DNA of 64,000 nt from Nostoc linckia FACHB-104 (GTDB lineage: Bacteria > Cyanobacteriota > Cyanobacteriia > Cyanobacteriales > Nostocaceae), in the NCBI RefSeq assembly GCF_014696615.1, contig NZ_JACJQJ010000011.1, forward strand, positions 62,001 through 126,000, written 5' to 3'. Positions 1-8,658 of the stretch are shown in pieces (within the stretch, counting starts at the first letter, position 1; every line of letters begins with the position of its first letter). The position numbers and the translations under genes were made by a program. The notes below the pieces were generated by a model. It had not been told where the DNA came from, did not search any database, and worked only from the letters and a program-made list of their open reading frames with translations.

Positions 1-2
1 GG

Positions 3-230
3 ATTTTCGCTTATGCCCATGTGAAGGTAGAAGAAACTTTAAAGTTAGATAGAAGCAATCCTATTCAAAATTTAAAATTTGTTCGGGCAGTAATTTATAA
101 CAGCCTATGGTCATTTTATCACTGGAAGAAAATCATGACGATAACTTCATCAGCCAGAATGATTTGGTGGTTAATTGCTGCAAATATATTTATATTTAAA
201 AATTTATATTTAGTGTTTAAAAGCTTATGA
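3..230 (+). CDS. 3' end of an unidentified gene (cut by window edge)
   Basis: The frame is open from the first bases of the window to a TGA at 228-230, with no stop before it, so this is most likely the C-terminal part of a longer protein that begins upstream; the GTG at 21 is not needed as a start. The visible 75 residues end in a hydrophobic, aromatic-rich stretch (ARMIWWLIAANIFIF) that could be one membrane segment. The stop overlaps the ATG of the next gene by four bases (ATGA), which implies translational coupling and a shared role in glycan synthesis. The family cannot be named from this fragment; a glycosyltransferase is the likeliest guess from context only. Confidence 0.6.
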   Translation: MFAYAHVKVEETLKLDRSNPIQNLKFVRAVIYNSLWSFYHWKKIMTITSSARMIWWLIAANIFIFKNLYLVFKSL

Positions 231-1372
231 GGATTGGTTTTGATATTAGTCAAACTGGAAAAGCCAAAGCAGGATGTGGATATTTTGCTGCAAGTCTAAT
301 TCAAAAATTAGTTGAAGAGTACGATAATAATGATTATTTGCTATATTCAGCATTTGGTAATACTTTTTGGGATTCAGAACATGCCAAAAGTACGATCCGC
401 TTTTCTCAAAAGAATTGTACTCACCTTTTAGATAATTTATCTCATCAAGATACTCTAGATTTTTGGAGTGCTAGCACATCAATAGATGAACTAAAATTGG
501 GTAATCCAGATATTGTTCATGCCAACAATTTTTCCTGTCCCCGTTTAAATTGGACTCGTCTTATTTATACTTTATATGATCTGAGCTTTATAGATTATCC
601 AGAGTACACTTCTGAAGAAAACCGATGGAATTGCTTTAATGGTGTCTTTGATGCTGCAATGCAAGCAGATCTAATTATTGCCATTTCCGAATATTCTAGA
701 AAAAGATTTCTGGAAATATTTCCACACTTTCCTATAGAGCGAACTCGTGTAGTCTATTTAGGAAGTCGTTTTACAGATACAGATCATGAAAAACCAGTAG
801 CTACTCTCGAACCTAATAATTTTTGGCTTTCAGTAGGAACTTTAGAACCCAGAAAAAATCTCCGTAGAACTTTACGTGCTTATAAGCAATATGTTGATAT
901 TTATCCTGACTCTAAACCTTTAGTTTTGGCAGGAGGACAAGGATGGTTAGAAGAAGACCTTGAACAGTTTATTAATAATTTAGAATTGAGTAAGCATATT
1001 ATTAGGCTAGGTTATGTAGATGACCCTACACTAAAATGGCTATATAAGAATTGCTGGGCTTTTATTTATCCATCTATTTATGAAGGTTTTGGATTACCTG
1101 TTTTAGAGGCTATGAGCCTTGGGACTGCTGTACTCACTTCTAATACTACAAGCTTGCCAGAAGTCGGTGGAGATGCAGTTTTATATGTAGACCCTACCAG
1201 TGAAGCTGATATTTTGGCAGGATTTATAAAATTGGATGATCATAAATTCCGTGAGATTCTCAAGTCGAATAGTCAAACACAAGCAAGTGAATTCTCGTGG
1301 AGGAAAGCTGCACAAGAAGTGATGCAAGTATATACAGATGTTTTAAATATGCCAAAAAAAATCTGTAAATGA
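227..1372 (+). CDS. GT4-type family 1 glycosyltransferase
   Basis: This 381-residue protein should transfer a sugar from a nucleotide-activated donor onto a growing polysaccharide or lipid-linked glycan at the cytoplasmic face. It has the GT-B layout: an N-terminal half starting MRIGFDISQ with a glycine-rich acceptor loop (AGCGYFAASL), and a C-terminal donor half beginning at about residue 201 with SVGTLEPRKN. The EX7E donor-site motif is intact ([10 protein letters not shown]286 and E294), followed by the usual SLPEVGGDA. The start overlaps the preceding stop by four bases, so both are in one operon. Donor and acceptor cannot be deduced. The N-terminus and motifs resemble the two GT4 genes at 38-40.5 kb, so all three may serve related cell-surface glycans. 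Confidence 0.9.
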   Translation: MRIGFDISQTGKAKAGCGYFAASLIQKLVEEYDNNDYLLYSAFGNTFWDSEHAKSTIRFSQKNCTHLLDNLSHQDTLDFWSASTSIDELKLGNPDIVHANNFSCPRLNWTRLIYTLYDLSFIDYPEYTSEENRWNCFNGVFDAAMQADLIIAISEYSRKRFLEIFPHFPIERTRVVYLGSRFTDTDHEKPVATLEPNNFWLSVGTLEPRKNLRRTLRAYKQYVDIYPDSKPLVLAGGQGWLEEDLEQFINNLELSKHIIRLGYVDDPTLKWLYKNCWAFIYPSIYEGFGLPVLEAMSLGTAVLTSNTTSLPEVGGDAVLYVDPTSEADILAGFIKLDDHKFREILKSNSQTQASEFSWRKAAQEVMQVYTDVLNMPKKICK

Positions 1373-1457
1373 TTTTAATTTACGGACTCTAGCAGTGTAA
1401 TAATAGTTTACAAGATTGACAGGAATAAATTGCTAGGAGTGATCCTATACTAAAAGT

Positions 1458-1480
1458 TGGCTTTGATTCAACCAAAGCCA
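1458..1480. repeat. Perfect 8-bp stem-loop after glycosyltransferase gene
   Basis: TGGCTTTG (1458-1465) pairs with CAAAGCCA (1473-1480) across a 7-base loop. No T-run follows on either strand, so it is not a standard rho-independent terminator; it may protect an mRNA end or be a chance palindrome. Confidence 0.4.
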
Positions 1481-1565
1481 CTGAAAATACAGCAACAGTG
1501 CTTGAATATAACCTAATCAAATTCAAACTTGTCCAGCAAAGCGATCACCTGCATTGATGATAGCT

Positions 1566-3221
1566 ATGAAAAACCAGAGCTTTATTAAATCAATATTATA
1601 TAATAACAAATTTATTTTTCCTTGTTTGTTATTTGCTTGTATTTGGATATATATTTTTCTTTCAACTAGAATATTCGAGGCTGGATTTAATTATTTTATT
1701 GACGATCACCAAATATTTATTTTCAATAACAAAAAATTTGATTTATACGAGATAATAATTGAGCCATTTTCATCTCTTTTATCAAATGTACCAAAAGCAA
1801 GATTTAGACCTTTATATGACATTTTACTACGCTTGTTTTCTCAAGTTTACGGCTTAAATCCAGTATTATGGTATCTCAGCTCATTAATTATAGCAATAAC
1901 TACTACTACTAATTTTTATATTTTTGCAAGGTTACAATCATTCCCTATTTTAGAGTCTATATGTTTTTCATTGCTAGTAGTTTTTGGAGATCAAGCTTCT
2001 ACATATGCTAGATTTGGTACTCCAGAAACTACTGCTACGTTTTTCACATCTTTTGCTTTGATTTTTGGTTCTTTGAATGTCAATAATACCAAACGGCATA
2101 TTTTATTAGATTATCTATTTTTATTTTTCGCTATTTTGGCTGCTTTCAATAAAGAAGCTTGTATATTAATGTTGCCTGCATTTGCCTTTTTTAGAGTTTG
2201 GTTTTACTCTCATAAAAATAAAGTTTCTATTAATCAATCAATTTTAAATAATAAATATATCGTTTTCTTTATTTTAAGTATATTTTTCTTGCTTATAGCA
2301 TATATTAAATTATCAGGAGTTACTGGGCCAGGATATGCAGGAGTTGATAGAGAGACTTTTTCGGCTAGTAAGATTTTTGGATTGATAAATTTTTTAATTG
2401 CTAGAACAAGCTTGGCATTTGCAATCGTCATCAATATAATTTATTTCATACTATGCTTGAAAAATAATCGTTGGAATGCTTTTAATGGTGGTTTATATAT
2501 ATTAACTGGTTTGATTGTAATTCCACAGTTAATTCTTTACTCTAAATCAGGTATTGGATTTCATTATCTTCTACCATGTGTCGTTGGGATTTCATTCTTA
2601 ACGGTTTATCCTATTATAGAAATAAAAAAGCTATTTTCTAAATATTTCTCAATTTTGACTTTGTTGGTTCTTCTGATAGCTTTTCAGAATGTTGTTGCTA
2701 CATATAATCATTTTATTTATGTTTCTAATCGACTAAATAATGTACAAGAAATGGTACGAAGTATTTCATTATGTCTTCAAAAAGAGTCGCAGTTAATTAT
2801 ATTTGGCAATCCTTATGTTCATTATGAAACCTTATATGGATTTAAAAAAGCTATTATAGATCATATTTTAAAATCAAATAAAGATGATTTTTTTCTTGCT
2901 ACTTATGGATATTCAAATACTAATTTGAAATCTGAATCATTTAAAGAAAATGAAAAATCATGGAATTTTTTAAAAGTAGATGATGTGGAAGGGTGGTACA
3001 ATCACAAAACATTTAATACTCTTAGTAAAGATCAGTTAAATCATACTCAAGGCATAGTTATTTTAGGTTTTAATGAATTTGAAAATGATTTTAAAAAATT
3101 AACATCAGATTGGTTTTACCCTGATAAATTTAATTATACATATTACCAGCAGATTGATATTAGCCTCTACTGTAAAAGAGATATAGATATCAGTCCACAA
3201 GATTCCCAAACAAACCGTTAA
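1566..3221 (+). CDS. Polytopic membrane protein, GT-C glycosyltransferase-like
   Basis: The protein is about 551 residues long from the ATG at 1566; in-frame TTG 1554 and ATG 1557 are alternative starts, and none has a strong ribosome site. About ten hydrophobic helices fill the first 390 residues, followed by a soluble C-terminal part of some 160 residues. After the first helix there is an acidic DDH motif (FIDDHQIF) and then RFRPLYD, a layout seen in GT-C enzymes that use polyprenyl-phosphate sugars and carry catalytic acidic residues in the first outer loop. That is an inference from topology; no family was firmly recognised. The gene is strongly AT-rich compared with the core genes later in the window, a common trait of recently exchanged surface-glycan genes. 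Confidence 0.6.
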   Translation: MKNQSFIKSILYNNKFIFPCLLFACIWIYIFLSTRIFEAGFNYFIDDHQIFIFNNKKFDLYEIIIEPFSSLLSNVPKARFRPLYDILLRLFSQVYGLNPVLWYLSSLIIAITTTTNFYIFARLQSFPILESICFSLLVVFGDQASTYARFGTPETTATFFTSFALIFGSLNVNNTKRHILLDYLFLFFAILAAFNKEACILMLPAFAFFRVWFYSHKNKVSINQSILNNKYIVFFILSIFFLLIAYIKLSGVTGPGYAGVDRETFSASKIFGLINFLIARTSLAFAIVINIIYFILCLKNNRWNAFNGGLYILTGLIVIPQLILYSKSGIGFHYLLPCVVGISFLTVYPIIEIKKLFSKYFSILTLLVLLIAFQNVVATYNHFIYVSNRLNNVQEMVRSISLCLQKESQLIIFGNPYVHYETLYGFKKAIIDHILKSNKDDFFLATYGYSNTNLKSESFKENEKSWNFLKVDDVEGWYNHKTFNTLSKDQLNHTQGIVILGFNEFENDFKKLTSDWFYPDKFNYTYYQQIDISLYCKRDIDISPQDSQTNR

Positions 3222-3811
3222 ATGTTTAAAATTAGCCCTCTTCTTTCACTCTCCGGAGTCAGCAAATAGTAAAAAAGCTAAATCATCCAGAAGCATAACA
3301 GGGTTTAAATTTATCTGACTCCTTTAATGTTCCTTTTGGTTTAAATACCCTGAAGATTACTTGAAAAAGATTCCTCAAACTGATGCCATTTTCGAGAATG
3401 TGTTCCGCGAGAATCAAGCATCGGGTCGAAACCACCTATGAACAAGGAATTAAGGTTGTGTCACAAGAGTTAGAACAGTACCAACCTTTCTGGCAGCGTT
3501 TTGAAACATTACCCAAATGGGATATCACTATTGTCCCAGTTTGACTGGTATCTTATTTTCTTGCAAGTCTCTTACCAATTAGTAACTACAGCAGATTGCC
3601 AGGGGAGTAAAGTAAAGCTCATCGTAGGGGCGCAAAATTTTGTGTCCCTACCAGGGAAACGCTATATGCAATCACCACACAATTCAGCACGGTTATTTTA
3701 GGAATTTGGCAGAATATGACAGTTTTTGTTTAACTGAACTCATTCGTGGGAAACCTAGAGTAAGTTCACGTATCGCGTTCAGAATAACAAATACGCTACG
3801 GTTTCAAAGAT
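3222..3811. other. Gene-free stretch with transposase remnant
   Basis: No intact gene is seen. The left half holds the broken transposase at 3334-3544. The rest (3545-3811) shows only short frames without recognisable product and contains the untranslated leader of the sensor kinase that starts at 3812. Confidence 0.6.
3334..3544 (+). pseudogene. Remnant of ISAzo13-type transposase
   Basis: Two blocks in different frames read as transposase pieces. Block one (about 3334-3420) reads FKYPEDYLKKIPQTDAIFEN, resembling the start of the catalytic region in ISAzo13-family transposases. Block two (about 3430-3544) reads TTYEQGIKVVSQELEQYQ then LPKWDITIVPV and a stop, resembling the C-terminal end of the same family. 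The catalytic middle, several hundred residues, is missing, so the copy is dead: an internal deletion joined the two parts out of frame. Family assignment is from memory of the motifs and needs a search. Confidence 0.6.
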
Positions 3812-6448
3812 ATGACTCAGCTTTCTGCCAACAATGAAATGCCCACAGACAAAATAGTTCTAGATACCGAGCGCGATGCAACCCTGAATCTAGAATTAAT
3901 TACCTTGCGCCAGAGAGTAGCGCAATTAGAGCAAGAGTTGGCACACCTGCAAAAGTCAGCAAGCCCAAATTTAGCAGCACAGCAAGAGAGCGATGTCTAC
4001 GATGCTCTTCGCCCAGGCTTTTTTGGGCAAGTAATGGAAGAACACCAAGTTTTGAAAACAATTTTAGAAGCTAGTGCTGACTTTATTGGTGTTGCTTCTT
4101 TGGCGGGACAACCCTTCTACATCAACCCCGCAGGGTTAGAATTAGTGGGGCTAAAAGATATTGAATCAGCTAAAACTAAACACATCAGCGAGTTTTTAAT
4201 TTCTCAAGATCAAGAAGAACTGCTCCAAAGGATTTTACCGACTGTGATGCAGCAGGGATATTGGCACAGTGAATTCCAATTGTGCCATTTCGTGACTGCA
4301 GAGCTGATTCCAGTGGATTTTACTTTGTTTCTTGTCAAAGATCCAGCTAACAACCAGCCTATAGGTTTAGCAACCATCAGCCGCGATATTCGCGATCGCA
4401 AATCTACAGAACAGTGTTTTTTAGAGCAAAAACAGCTTTTGCAAAGTGTTTGGGAGGGGGTGGACTATGGCATCTTTGTTTTGGATGTATTAGATGATGG
4501 TGCAGAGTTCCGGTTTGCCAACTACAACTCAGCGATCGCCCTTAATAGCGGGGTATCGATGACATACCTTTTAGGTAAAACCTTGGCAGAAGCCTTCTCT
4601 AGCGATATGGCGAACCTCTACCGTCAACGCTATTTGGCGGCTGTCCAATCTGGCAAAACTAATTATTTTGAAGAGCATTTCTGTGTTGACGATCAAGAGA
4701 CTTGGTGGTCGTTGAGCGTCACACCCTTAAGAGATAGTACTTCACGCATTCATCAAATTGTCGTGACGGCAACTGACATTACAGCGCACAAACAAGCTCA
4801 AAGCGCACTAGAGCAGCAAGAAATTCTTTACCGCACGATTTTTGAAAATGTTAGTGATGGAATTAACATTGTCGATTTGGAAATGGGAAAAATTATTGTC
4901 GCCAATCATGCAGTTTGTAAAATGCATGGCTATTCCCAAGAGGAATTTACTCAGCTTCAAGCTCAAGACTTTATTCATCCAGATAGTCTGCCACATTTAT
5001 CAGACTTTATTCACACTATTACAGCAGGTCGTGAAATTAGTATTCAAGCTGTAGATGTACGTAAAGATGGCACGCCGTTTAATGTGGAAGTTAGAGCAAC
5101 TCCATGTCTTTACAATGGCAAAATTCATGCCTTAGCAGTAATTAGGGACATCAGCGATCGCCAGCGAGCCGAAGCTGCAATTGCCGAAAGCGAAGCTAAG
5201 TTCCGTAACCTTGTCGAAGGTGCTAACGATGTGATTTGGACTTCTCATTTAGATAGTACTCTGACTTATATTTCTCCTAAGTTTCGGGATATCTTTGGCT
5301 ATGAAGTTTGTGAATGGTTAAATCGCTCCTTTACACCTTTGATTCATCCCGATGATTTAGCCAAGGTGACAGACTTCCTCAATCAAATTATTGTCACAGG
5401 TGAGAGTGGTGCAGGTATGGAGTTTCGCCATCCAAAACCGGATGGAACTTGGGGATGGGTTACCTCGAATGTTTCACCAATGAAGGATGCCGATGGTAAA
5501 GTTATTGGATTGCAAGGTATTCTGCGAGATTTAAGCGATGTTTACGACGAGCTTCGCCTACGCAAACAAGCTGAAATCACACTCCAGCAAAAAACCCAGG
5601 AACTTGAGCAAACCCTGCAAGAATTGAAACAAACCCAACTCCAGATGATTCAGAGTGAGAAAATGTCCAGCCTAGGTCAAATGGTGGCGGGTGTTGCCCA
5701 CGAAATTAATAACCCTGTTAACTTTATTCATGGCAATCTCACCCATGTTGGTGAATATACTTATGACTTATTAAATTTAGTAGAACTTTATCAGCAGCAT
5801 TATCCTCAACCACCGCAAGAAATTGTAGATGCAATCGAATCGATGGATCTAGAATTTCTTATTGAAGATTTGACTAAAGTTCTCCAATCAATGCGCTTGG
5901 GTACTAAAAGGATTCGGGAGATTGTGCTTTCCTTGCGAAACTTCTCACGCTTAGACGAAGCAGAAGTTAAAGATGTTAATATCCATGATGGTATTGACAG
6001 CACTATTACCATCCTGCATCACCGATTAAAAGCTCACCCACAACGCCCGGAAATTAAAATTATCAAGGAATATGGTAATTTACCACTGGTAGAATGCCAT
6101 GCGGGGCAGCTCAATCAGGTATTCATGAATATCATCAGTAATGCGATCGATGCGCTGGAAGATAACAATCAAGAAAGAGCCCCCACTATCTCGATTCAGA
6201 CAGAGGTAATTCACGGTGATAGAGTGCGGATTTGTATTACCGACAATGGCCCTGGAATGAAAGAAGAAGTTTGCCAACGTCTATTCGATCCCTTCTTTAC
6301 GACAAAACCAGTGGGTAAAGGTACTGGGTTGGGCTTATCCATCAGCTATCAAATTGTTACAGAGAAACATGGTGGTAAATTGTGGTGTGAATCTATACCC
6401 AAACAAGGTACAAAATTTATGATTGAGATCCCTATAGGTTATAAGTAG
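3812..6448 (+). CDS. Multi-PAS sensor histidine kinase
   Basis: An 878-residue kinase without membrane segments. An N-terminal coiled coil (about 30-50) is followed by four PAS domains (roughly 75-190, 210-330, 335-455, 465-590), with RDI/RDL/TDI-type PAC ends, then a glutamine-rich helix and a HisKA domain with phospho-acceptor H630 in the motif VAHEINNPVNF. The HATPase domain has an N box (NIISNAIDAL), G1 (DNGPGM), an F box (FDPFFTTKP) and G2 (GKGTGLGLS). The protein should autophosphorylate and pass phosphate to a separate response regulator, since no receiver domain is fused or adjacent. PAS domains suggest sensing of light, redox or small ligands; no cofactor residues identify which. The HEINNP variant is typical of cyanobacterial soluble kinases. 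Confidence 0.92.
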   Translation: MTQLSANNEMPTDKIVLDTERDATLNLELITLRQRVAQLEQELAHLQKSASPNLAAQQESDVYDALRPGFFGQVMEEHQVLKTILEASADFIGVASLAGQPFYINPAGLELVGLKDIESAKTKHISEFLISQDQEELLQRILPTVMQQGYWHSEFQLCHFVTAELIPVDFTLFLVKDPANNQPIGLATISRDIRDRKSTEQCFLEQKQLLQSVWEGVDYGIFVLDVLDDGAEFRFANYNSAIALNSGVSMTYLLGKTLAEAFSSDMANLYRQRYLAAVQSGKTNYFEEHFCVDDQETWWSLSVTPLRDSTSRIHQIVVTATDITAHKQAQSALEQQEILYRTIFENVSDGINIVDLEMGKIIVANHAVCKMHGYSQEEFTQLQAQDFIHPDSLPHLSDFIHTITAGREISIQAVDVRKDGTPFNVEVRATPCLYNGKIHALAVIRDISDRQRAEAAIAESEAKFRNLVEGANDVIWTSHLDSTLTYISPKFRDIFGYEVCEWLNRSFTPLIHPDDLAKVTDFLNQIIVTGESGAGMEFRHPKPDGTWGWVTSNVSPMKDADGKVIGLQGILRDLSDVYDELRLRKQAEITLQQKTQELEQTLQELKQTQLQMIQSEKMSSLGQMVAGVAHEINNPVNFIHGNLTHVGEYTYDLLNLVELYQQHYPQPPQEIVDAIESMDLEFLIEDLTKVLQSMRLGTKRIREIVLSLRNFSRLDEAEVKDVNIHDGIDSTITILHHRLKAHPQRPEIKIIKEYGNLPLVECHAGQLNQVFMNIISNAIDALEDNNQERAPTISIQTEVIHGDRVRICITDNGPGMKEEVCQRLFDPFFTTKPVGKGTGLGLSISYQIVTEKHGGKLWCESIPKQGTKFMIEIPIGYK

Positions 6449-6910
6449 CCACAGGGGCAATATCGCTGCGCGGAAGTCAAAAGTCAAAATTTTTAGAAAT
6501 CAAGGCTTGTGACTGTTTAAAAGGATGCTTTATTTACGCCGTGCTGTACTAGTACCGCTATGGGGAATTCATACCATTTTGGATTTTAGATTTTGGATTG
6601 AGAATTGCCTTCTCAATCAGGCTGGTGTCAATCCATCTGCCACACTCACTTTTCAACTTGGTATCAAAATTCAAAATGAACACAGCATTAGCATTTCGTT
6701 GATTTTGAATGGTAGATTTATTTAAATATTTTTCTACAAAAAATATAGAATTATACTAATTTCAATGATGTTTATGCATATAAAATTATTCGTAGGAAAC
6801 ATGGCTGTACCCCTACCCAACTGACGCATTATTTTTAAAATTGGTATTATAGCGGTTCCCATATTGGTGAAGTAGCGCAATAAAAAATTAACTGCCAATG
6901 CAAGAGGATA

Positions 6911-6936
6911 GAGACGCGTAGCGGCTTTCCGCAGGG
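6911..6936. repeat. Variant of the GC-rich short palindromic repeat
   Basis: The segment GAGACGCGTAGCGGCTTTCC followed by GCAGGG resembles, with gaps, the reverse complement of the palindrome at 45007-45044. It stands out from AT-rich surroundings. Confidence 0.45.
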
Positions 6937-7035
6937 TACGCAGATACACGCCAATAAATTTGTACTTCACTAGGCTAAGAAGCAATATAATACACAATTT
7001 TTTAAATATAGCTAGGATTGAGATTGATTTTTATC

Positions 7036-7173
7036 AGGACTTACGCAACTGGTACAGTGATCCTCTGACATAAGAGTCAAGAGTCAAGGGTCAAAAATTT
7101 AGATTTTTTGGACTCTTGACATTTGACCTTAGACAAACCTAAACGAAAAAAATATGACACTTGCGTAAGTCCT
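7036..7173. mobile_element. MITE-like element, copy 1 (138 bp)
   Basis: The segment is bounded by perfect 13-bp inverted ends, AGGACTTACGCAA (7036-7048) and TTGCGTAAGTCCT (7161-7173), and contains no reading frame. Internally, GAGTCAAGAGTCAAGGGTCA pairs loosely with TGACCTTAGAC and GACTCTTGAC, so the whole could fold into a long hairpin. A related copy lies at 30618-30799 and a half-copy at 43926-43967. This is the build of a miniature inverted-repeat element moved by a transposase in trans. No clear target duplication was found. Confidence 0.75.
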
Positions 7174-7378
7174 ATTTATATCAGGCTTTTTTAAGCTATT
7201 AACTAGTCTCAAATGAAGCTTGAAGGGTAAATTATTTCTGAAAAAATCAAAGGTAAAATACTGAGAAATATTCAGCAACAAACTCTAAAATTATTTAAAG
7301 TTCTTGTGATACTTTCTATCTCTAGATTAGAAAAATATACTTTTTTGCCAACAAAGTGAGGAGCTAAAATTTAGCCTT

Positions 7379-8500
7379 ATGTACGATTGTATCATCGTGG
7401 GAGCCGGGCCAGCTGGTGGAACAGCTGCATATCATTTGGCCAGGCGGGGTCACTCAGTATTAGTTTTAGAAAAAGAATCCCTGCCAAGATACAAACCCTG
7501 TGGAGGTGGAGTATCACCAGTCATTGCCCAATGGTTTGACTTTGATTTTAGCCCAGCGATTTCGGTGAAGGTTGACTCTTTCCGCTTCACCTGGAACTTA
7601 GAAGATTCTGTAGAGGCAAAAATTGGAATTAAAGAACCGATTTGGATGGTGCGGCGAGATGTTTTTGACTATTTTATAGTTGAGCAAGCCCAGAAACAAG
7701 GGGCAGACCTACAAGACAAGACAGAGGTTACTGGAATTGAGTTTAAAGGAGATTCTTGGCAGGTCAACACAGTCAACGGCCCAGTTATAGGCCGTTATTT
7801 AATTGCGGCTGATGGTGCTAAAGGGCCGATGGCAAAATGGCTAGGTTTTAAAAACCGCAAACGCCACTTAGTAGGTGCTTTAGAGGCAGAAGTTCCCGCC
7901 GATGTCGAAAATACATCTGTAGCTCATTTTGAGTTTGGTATGGTCAAAAATGGCTATATTTGGAATTTCCCCAAGGCTGATGGTTATTCCATTGGTGTTG
8001 GTACTTTTATTGGTGGCGTACCCCAAGATTTCAAGAAAATTTTGGATGATTACTCTCAATCTTTTAATGTAGATGTGAAAATCTGCAAGCAACATGGTCA
8101 TCCGATTTGCTTGTGGAATGGTAATCAAAAGCTACATACTCAAAATGCAATTTTGGCTGGGGAAGCAGCTTGTGTAGTTGACCCCATGACTGCAGAAGGT
8201 ATCCGCCCTTCAATTTTGAGCGGATTGTTAGCAGCTAATGCTATTAATGAAGCGCTGACAGGTGATATCAACGCTTTAGAACGATATACCAATGCCATGA
8301 GCGAACAATGGGGTACAGATATGGCATGGGCACAAAAATTAGCTAACGCATTTTATCGCTTTCCTAAAATTGCCTACAACGTTTGTTTAAAGCGTCCTTC
8401 TACTGTCCAGACTATGGGTAGAATTTTCAATGGCGAATTACGCTATGGTGATGTTGCTAGTCGGGCTTTGAAGCGTTTGATTCCTGGGTTTGGGGGGTAA
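7379..8500 (+). CDS. Geranylgeranyl reductase family FAD oxidoreductase (not ChlP)
   Basis: The 373-residue flavoprotein starts at an ATG preceded by gaggagc. The N-terminus has the dinucleotide-binding fold (CIIVGAGPAGGTAA) ending in an acidic residue after the second strand (LVLEKE), then the family motif YKPCGGGVS near residues 39-47. A second FAD motif, AGEAACVVDPMTAEGIRPS, lies near 260. The family reduces isoprenoid double bonds (geranylgeranyl groups in chlorophyll, tocopherol or lipids) or acts on related polycyclic substrates. It lacks the KPCGGAIP signature and the approximately 406-residue length I recall for cyanobacterial ChlP, so I call it a paralogue of unknown substrate. It stands alone, with a repeat-rich leader and a heptamer repeat right after its stop. 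Confidence 0.85.
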   Translation: MYDCIIVGAGPAGGTAAYHLARRGHSVLVLEKESLPRYKPCGGGVSPVIAQWFDFDFSPAISVKVDSFRFTWNLEDSVEAKIGIKEPIWMVRRDVFDYFIVEQAQKQGADLQDKTEVTGIEFKGDSWQVNTVNGPVIGRYLIAADGAKGPMAKWLGFKNRKRHLVGALEAEVPADVENTSVAHFEFGMVKNGYIWNFPKADGYSIGVGTFIGGVPQDFKKILDDYSQSFNVDVKICKQHGHPICLWNGNQKLHTQNAILAGEAACVVDPMTAEGIRPSILSGLLAANAINEALTGDINALERYTNAMSEQWGTDMAWAQKLANAFYRFPKIAYNVCLKRPSTVQTMGRIFNGELRYGDVASRALKRLIPGFGG

Positions 8501-8535
8501 TGGGGAATGGGGAATGGGGAATGGGGAATGGGGAA
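8501..8535 (+). repeat. Heptamer tandem repeat TGGGGAA x5
   Basis: Five uninterrupted copies of TGGGGAA begin at the base after the TAA of the preceding gene. Shortly after, 8552-8579 reads GCCCAATGCCCCATGCCCAA and so on, a loosely complementary block, so the two could pair. Short tandemly repeated heptamers (STRR) are typical of heterocyst-forming cyanobacteria. The repeat runs up to and into the apparent 5' extension of the next open frame, one reason to choose the later start for that gene. Confidence 0.85.
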
Positions 8536-8658
8536 TGAGAGAAACACTACTGCCCAATGCCCCATGCCCAATGCCCATTGTCAGAAATATTGTTGAAGGA
8601 ACTTGTAGTTACATTAGGTCATCGTGAAAACTACAGTTTTCTTGAAAAATTAATATAT

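Larger units (their letters stand above)
6449..7378. other. 930-bp gene-free region rich in dispersed repeats
   Basis: No convincing gene. It contains AT-rich repeats of the GGATTTTAGATTTTGGATT type near 6580, a short GC-rich palindrome-like repeat at 6911-6936, and a 138-bp terminal-inverted-repeat element at 7036-7173. Small frames here run through repeat sequence and are not supported. The ribosome site for the next gene (gaggagc) lies at its right end. Confidence 0.6.

Noticed and set aside
3501-3837. Two short plus-strand frames before the PAS kinase
   Set aside because: They overlap the transposase remnant or each other and have no start signal; the kinase ATG at 3812 explains the coding boundary.
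6734-6997. Minus-strand frame of 87 codons between the PAS kinase and the flavoprotein gene
   Set aside because: It runs through dispersed repeat sequence, has no ribosome site, and its composition follows the repeats rather than a protein family.
8501-8580. Heptamer repeat considered as the start of the DUF3370 coding region
   Set aside because: The open frame extends to 8557 in repeat DNA, but the signal peptide begins properly from the ATG at 8659.
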